From Kalmusia sp. IMI 367209 (taxonomy: Eukaryota; Ascomycota; Dothideomycetes; Pleosporales; Didymosphaeriaceae), in assembly GCA_027946365.1 (NCBI GenBank), contig JAPEUQ010000002.1:1178001-1242000 (forward strand): a stretch of 64,000 nt of DNA, read 5' to 3'. The position numbers were made by a program, and so were the translations under genes. Under the pieces are notes generated by a model. The model did not search any database. It was not told where the DNA came from and was given only the letters and a program-made list of their open reading frames with translations. Positions 58,651 through 64,000 of this stretch are shown in pieces; position 1 is the stretch's first letter, and each line of letters opens with the position of its first letter.

Positions 58651-59275
58651 TCACTCCTCTCCCTTCCCCTCATTATCTTTCCTCCACTGCTCCACCCACT
58701 GCTCCACCCTTTCCACATTGCTTTCCACGTCCTCCGTCTTGTCACTTCTCAACTCCACCACAATCTCCTCCTTGTAGCTCTCCCTCGCCTCATCGAGCAA
58801 CACCTGCATAATCTCACTATCCATATTCTCCTCCAATTTCTTCCCTTTGTACCCACGCCCCGTCAACCGGTCGTACAGCACCGTAGAATCGCACCGCAGC
58901 ACAATGACAAGGTCGATCCACCGCTCAGGGAACAGCTCGCAAGCGTGCCAATCGAGAACGTACCCGCCCGTGTCGGACAAATTCGTAGCCTCGAGGTAAT
59001 CGAGGAGCTATTCCAACCCCCCTTCCCGTCAGCTTTCCCTGGTCGCAATGAGGGGGTCAAAGAATTGGGCAGGGGGAGGCGCCGCATACCTTGTCCTCGT
59101 CCACCACCCAGCTCCCCAGCTCTTCGTCCTTGCCCTCATGGAACCCCTCGTCTTTGACAATCTGGTTCACCGAGACGTGCTTGAAGCCCAGACCCTGCGC
59201 AATCTGCTCTGCGTGCGTCGTTTTGCCCACGCCGGGCGTGCCCGTGACCACGATGTTGGGGTTCTTGCGCACCAT
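58651..59275 (-). CDS. FAP7: Fap7/hCINAP-type adenylate kinase/NTPase
   Basis: Two exons on the minus strand, 59275-59090 and 59007-58651, give 180 residues. The intron (82 nt) has GTATGC...TAG. The Walker A loop is GTPGVGKTT (residues 12-20). It is followed by HAEQIAQGLGFKHVSVNQIV, WVVDEDK, YVLDWHACELFPERWIDLVI (Walker B area) and RLTGRGYKGKKLEENMDSEI. Fap7 is an atypical adenylate kinase needed in the last cytoplasmic step of 18S rRNA processing, where it binds uS11 (Rps14). The acidic/lysine C-terminal tail is normal. All nucleotide-binding residues are intact. Confidence 0.96.
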
Positions 59276-60280
59276 GGTCGGGATGCTCTTCGAAGGTTTT
59301 CGTATGGCTGAGAAGAGAATTCCGCGGCTTGGTTACAGAGTATATGGGCTCGGCTCGGAGTATCGCTAATGTTTGAAAAGTCCGAGAATCTGAATGGTAG
59401 CAAGCGATCGGTGTGTGAACTCCAATTGTTGCCCTGCTGTTTGCAAGCCCTAGAAATTTCCAGCACCTGGGAGCCGAATTTACGCCGCCCAAGGGAGAGC
59501 AAAGCCCCCGCTAACCCCGCACTAACCGTTTATAGATCTATACATTCACGCGCCATACGTAGGTTTCTAACGTGCAGCGGACGTCTCCACGGAGGAGAAC
59601 CAGGTACATTGACAAGCCCTAAACGAAATGTAAGCGTAGCCTTGTGAATCTTGTACGTGTGCTACACATCCTACCAATTCGTCTTGCACGCTGATATCAC
59701 TGTAGCGTAGGAAGAAAAGGATGTAGGAAAAGAGTCATTATTAGAGGTATTACGTATGATCGCATATGAATTCGCAAAGTCTAAACCTAACCGCGCTCGC
59801 CGCCAAAACTTTTGCAAAGGAAAAAAACACATGCGGGATAGTGCAGGATTTGTAGCCCAACCCTATTTGGCGCCAGAACCCAAAATACATTTCGGTAAGA
59901 CAAAGCTAGCATGTTCTATGCCTACCAAGATCTTCCCAACCCCGAAAATAGACGTGGCATGCAGACGGGATGAGACGGTAACGATGAACTGGTCAAGTCC
60001 ATAGTGTGACTCCACATTTGATAGCTACCCCAGCTGCCACCGGCGCGAGTGTCTCAAGAATGAGAGATATTAGGCCCCAGCGAGAAAGCAAACAATGCTC
60101 AAAGCAGTGAAGAAGTAGGACTGGAGAGGGATGACGGAGGGTGGGAATAAACCAAGAGCCACGAAGCTTTACCTAATACCATCGCGTAGCTACCAAATGC
60201 AACATGATGCCGGCATCTAAGTCGAAATGAGGAAGCCAAAAGTCCTATAACCGTCGAACGTCGAGTCGCACATGGAGCGC
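59276..60280. other. Intergenic region
   Basis: About 1 kb between the FAP7 promoter side and the 3' end of NAP1. Only short unsupported ORFs. Confidence 0.5.
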
Positions 60281-61777
60281 TTAACTCTGCTTGCACTCGG
60301 CAGCTTCTTGCTTAGGTTTCGTGCCATCACCCTGGAATCAGGTTAGCAGGTACGTTCTTTACGTACGAACACCACTACGTACCTCTTCATCAGACTCATC
60401 ATCCTCATCGCGGTCGTCACTAAGCTCATCCTCATCCTCATCATCTTCGTCCTCGAATTCACCCTCGTCGAAGTCTTCCAAGTTCTCGTACTGGAGAGCC
60501 TCGCCGGTGAACCAGTCAATGGCGCGGGGGATGAGCTTCTCTTTGATGTCTTCGCCTAGCTGGTAGTCGAGCTCGAGACGCTCCTCAATGTCGGATGAAG
60601 CATCATCCTCATCCTGCGGGGGCTTGGGCGGGTCGAAGAAGTTGAAGAATGACTCTGTAGGTACGGTCTTCTTGACCACGCGAGTCTGCTTTGTGTCTAA
60701 AGTATGTTAGTTTATGTAGTGCACGAGGGGGCTAGGCTGCACATACTCTTGTTTCGCTGCTTCTTGCTCTCGACGCGGACAGTGAGGTCCTTGCCAGCCT
60801 TCCATTCGATTTTGTCACCCTCTGCGTGGTCATAGATGAAGTCTCCACCATAGCCGTTCTCCTCCTGGTAGTAGTATGTCTTTGTGACAGTCTTGTTGCT
60901 GAAGAATTCGTTCTCCTCAAACTCGAAGATGAGGCGGAAGCCTGGGCGGTCAAGATACTCCATGCGGATGTCGGTGAGGTGCTTTAGTGCGGCCTCGTCT
61001 CGGTCGGTGATCATTTCCGCAAGCGAAATCTGGTTCTTCATGGCGCTCAGCCAGAATTCTGGAATACCCTTCACGTCCTTGCCCTCGTCCTTGTTGACCT
61101 CCTCCTCTGGGACGGCATCCTCTTCATCCTCGTCCTCATCCTTCTTCTCACCAACAGTGACCTGCTCCTCGGTGGGCTCGGTCTCGCCGTTGACGATCTT
61201 CGCACGAGACTGGTAGAGCGGGGTAAATTTGGCAAAGTACTTCTTCTCCAACTGCAGGACCTCCTCCTGGAACTCGGCTTCGAGCTTAGAATGCTCCTTT
61301 TGAATGCCCTTCAGGCCGGCAACGCGGCGGCGCACGGAGCCAGGGAGGGACTCAATGTAACCACTTGACCGGCCGACGAGAGAGCCGAGCTTAGCCTGCA
61401 TCATGGAAACGAGGGCGGGGTTTGCGGCGAACAAGCCAGCGGCGGTGCGCTCCAAATCCTCTGTGGGTAAGAAAATACGAATTAGCGGTCAAGCTCGTCA
61501 CGGTGGGCGCGGGGTCATAGAGAAGCGAGGAGAGATATCGACTTACCCTCTTTGATGCTGGCGACGCCGGGCTGCTGGGCGCGCGAGGAGATAGGGGCAG
61601 CATTTGCGGGCGTGTTCTGCGGCGTACTGGTGGTGACAGAGTGAGCGGAGGGTACGTTGAGTGTGTTTGTGGCGGACATTTTCCTCGGCTCCAAAACGCA
61701 GAGCTGGGGCGGGGGAGGAAGACGACTTACGGCGCAGATATGGAGTCGAGCTTCTTATTACGGATGGGCTCAGACAT
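60281..61777 (-). CDS. NAP1: Nucleosome assembly protein 1
   Basis: Five exons on the minus strand: 61777-61731, 61626-61547, 61460-60747, 60696-60383 and 60331-60281. They join in phase into 401 residues. The first exon gives [16 protein letters not shown]; the intron then skips an in-frame ATG-started alternative. The NAP domain has [20 protein letters not shown], the long dimerisation helix, [20 protein letters not shown] and [31 protein letters not shown] is the family signature near the end. A poly-acidic tail ([10 protein letters not shown]) follows. The last exon ends CKQS, a CaaX-like end comparable to the CKQQ of animal NAP1L1. Nap1 shuttles histones H2A-H2B and assembles nucleosomes. 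A GA/GT repeat lies in the leader. Confidence 0.96.
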
Positions 61778-62570
61778 GTTGACGGATTCGTGTAGACGAG
61801 GGGCAAGAGGGTATTGTTGAGAGAGAGAGAGAGTGTGTGTGGCTGTTGGTGAGCAGTCGTGCAGAAATGTTCGGCGGTTCAGAGCGCTTTCCTGCGCTAG
61901 CCTTGCCACCCCTCTTTCCACGCGTAACGCACTTAAGCTTAGCGGGCGCTGGGTGATGTAAACGCGCGCCGAGATGAGCACCTGGCAGCAGGGCAACGGC
62001 TGCGGTGAGACGGAGGCTGAAAAGTGAATATCGGGTCGCGACGAGCTGCTTTTGAATGTGTGCGGTTTCACCTGCTGGTCTTTGAGGCGATAAGACAATG
62101 ACTCCTCCAGCAGCGCGCCTGCACTCTACGTGTATCCATTCAAGCCCTGAGGAGCCTGGTGCTGCTGCGTCGACACATCACTCTCTGCTAGCAGGACTGC
62201 CCGCCATAGTTGCCAGTGTCTTTCGGAATTGCCGATTATGGCCGGCCGTGGCTCACTCGCTCGCAAAAAGGTATACTGGGTATCCGTCTATCGACTCGCA
62301 TTGCTATACAACACATCCGCCGCGTGTATCTAAGTCTACCCTGGTATCGAACGCCAACATGCCCTGTGCGCCGGCAAGCCTTCTAGAACAAAGCAGGATC
62401 AGCCTAAGAAAAAAATTCGTGGATGCCGCCGTCGCCATGCCACCGCCAGAATCGCGCTTGCTTTGGCCAAAAATAGAAGGTACGCCCCTTATCTGTAAAC
62501 AGTGTTGAGACCTCTCCAGCAGCTATCATTATCGACTTTCCCTTTTTCAGTGTACTCGCACAATGTGACT
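61778..62570. other. Intergenic region with NAP1 leader
   Basis: About 0.8 kb. Contains the GA/GT simple repeat in the NAP1 leader and the 3' flank of the sugar transporter gene. Confidence 0.5.
61819..61841. repeat. GA/GT simple repeat
   Basis: A run of GA dinucleotides passes into GT dinucleotides, just upstream of the NAP1 start codon. Confidence 0.8.
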
Positions 62571-64000
62571 TCAATGGCCCTGAAGACGCTTCAAGCGGCG
62601 TGTTGCAAGGGCTGCGAATACTGCACAAACTGCGCCGATGAAGAGACACACACCAATGGCATTGGGCCCGTCTGTCGAGTGGTGCTCTGACGGATCCGTT
62701 TCTTTCGAAAGCTCGGGGCTCTTGCCAGGCTCCAACATGGAAAAGACGACCCAAGAAATGCCCGTACCGACAAATTGAGGCAGCGTTGTGTATAGGTTCA
62801 TGATGCCGAGATACTTACCGGAGCTCTCCCCCGTCGAGCCAGATGCTTCTTCGAGCCCGTGATTTAAATGTAGCTGCACCGGCGATTCCAACTCAATTGA
62901 ATTGCGGCCAAGGTGTCCGTACGAGTGACCAGTATTAGAAAGACGGTTGATCTCAACGCCCAAGAAGGTAAAGGGAGCCCAGCAGCTGATAGCCCATGAA
63001 CTATGCACAAGTCAGTGACCCATCTGCACAAGGAGGCTGCAAACTTACATTCCGCAAGCGGCAACTATAATGGTCGCGCTTCTCAATGACTGTACGAACG
63101 GTGCCATTATCATGGAACCAGCAAAAATGCAATGTGAGACCGTCCAAGTCGTAAGCAAAGACGGCTTGTACTTCTCAAACTCGGTGACAAAAGACGCAAT
63201 GCTGGCAGGTGGACGTGGAGTAAAGCCAGGGCCCTCTTCCTCTGGACTTTTGACGAAAAATGGTAAGATCACGGACATGACGAACGTGATGATCGAAAAT
63301 GCGATCAACGCCATGGAACCAATACGACCGACCTGACCTGTCAAGTCACCGGCTGCTTTGGCGTCTGCAGGCGCATCAAAGCGGAGATAGATCTCGCCGA
63401 CCCATGTTGTGCTGTAGAAAAGAAAGGGAAACCAGCCTGGGCACATTAGCAAACGTGCAGCATACTTGCTCGGAGCACTTACCAATCCATGCCCAAAACT
63501 GGACGTAGCAGATTGCTTGAATACTCCTGGGTAGATTCGTGGCTGTATGGGCAATCTCAGAGAGGACGTGAAGGGGGCCAAAGTCGTCTCCCTCCTCTTT
63601 ACCATCATGGATAAGAACGCGCTCATTCACTGCCCACGACGTGATGCCCACGGTGATGCAAAGACATAGCGCTGCCACGGCAGTCAATTGCTTGAACTGC
63701 GAATCTCCTAACATTGAACCAAAGATCTTCCTCAGATCGATGGCCCCTGCAGCGTATCCGACCAGCGATCCGACAGCCACCATCCTACTGGCCCAGCTGC
63801 TCCCACTTTGTTGCTTCGAGATTGGCAGTGTATCCACGATAAGCCCTCTGCAGCTACCCTGTACAGCATTGATGGCGAAGTCGATCCCGTAGATGCTCAG
63901 CACAGCCAGTACAATGGTAGCGCTCTTGACAGCCTCCTTTTCCTTGACGAAGTGCTGAACCACCTCCTTTGTGAACCCAAGCAGGAGCAGGAAGAAGCAG
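62571..64000 (-). CDS. GPH/SUT-type sugar (sucrose/maltose-like) transporter, 5' end outside window
   Basis: The frame is open to the right edge. Coding segments on the minus strand are 64000-63483, 63436-63049 and 63000-62571, with GT-AG introns of 46 and 48 nt. The visible part covers the middle and C-terminal membrane segments. It includes YGIDFAINAVQGSCRGLIVD, QSGSSWASRMVAVGSLVGYA, FPFLFYSTTWVGEIYLR, then SCWAPFTFLGVEINRL and LYTTLPQFVGTGISWVVFS. This pattern is that of fungal Sut1-like alpha-glucoside transporters related to plant sucrose carriers, which move sugar with protons across the plasma membrane. The substrate is inferred from the family. The C-terminus ends TRRLKRLQGH. The N-terminal third is not visible. 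Confidence 0.9.

Overview
The window looks like nuclear DNA of a filamentous ascomycete (Pezizomycotina). Dothideomycetes is my best guess, but nothing here proves the class. The genes have many short introns (about 45-125 nt, one of 316 nt) with GT-AG ends and CTAAC/CTGAC-type branch points. The gene set is eukaryotic: cytosolic seryl-tRNA synthetase, eS1, Rheb, Elf1, Nap1, Wapl, a Zn2Cys6 regulator, an F-box protein and a hybrid histidine kinase. I found no CRISPR array, operon, rRNA or tRNA gene. Intron boundaries were chosen so that the reading phase closes across each gene.

Layout. 1-7.2 kb: 3' part of a HAL4/SAT4-type kinase, a SUN-domain SLP1-like membrane protein and an acyl-CoA dehydrogenase of the ACAD10/11 type. 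7.7-12.3 kb: a hypothetical ORF and a fungal-transcription-factor-like protein with no visible DNA-binding domain. 12.3-21.3 kb is gene-poor and holds only a secreted expansin-like protein (16.9-18.0 kb); a small cysteine-containing secreted protein follows at 21.3-21.7 kb. 22.7-27.1 kb: a Zn2Cys6 transcription factor divergent from an MFS drug-type transporter, which is broken by two frameshifts. 27.2-32.5 kb: an F-box protein and a PAS-HisKA-HATPase-receiver hybrid kinase. 33-46.5 kb is a dense housekeeping block: SerRS, Rheb, Wapl, FUR1, ELF1 and URC1. 46.5-54.5 kb is sparse, with a short proline/serine-rich protein and the eS1 ribosomal protein gene. 54.5-64 kb: a frameshifted P450-like gene that lacks the heme-cysteine loop, HAM1 (ITPase), FAP7, NAP1 and the C-terminal part of a GPH/SUT-type sugar transporter.

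How genes may work together. FUR1 (uracil phosphoribosyltransferase) and URC1 (GTP-cyclohydrolase-II-like) lie 1.5 kb apart with only ELF1 between them. Both belong to the URC uracil-catabolism pathway. The Zn2Cys6 regulator and the MFS transporter share one 423-bp divergent promoter, a common regulator/effector layout.

Most unusual points. Two of the three ELF1 introns have GC-AG ends. All four clear frameshifts in the window are single extra bases in homopolymers, and they fall only in the MFS and P450 genes. The P450-like gene has also lost the region that carries the heme-ligand cysteine. I did not find a clearly new multi-gene system.
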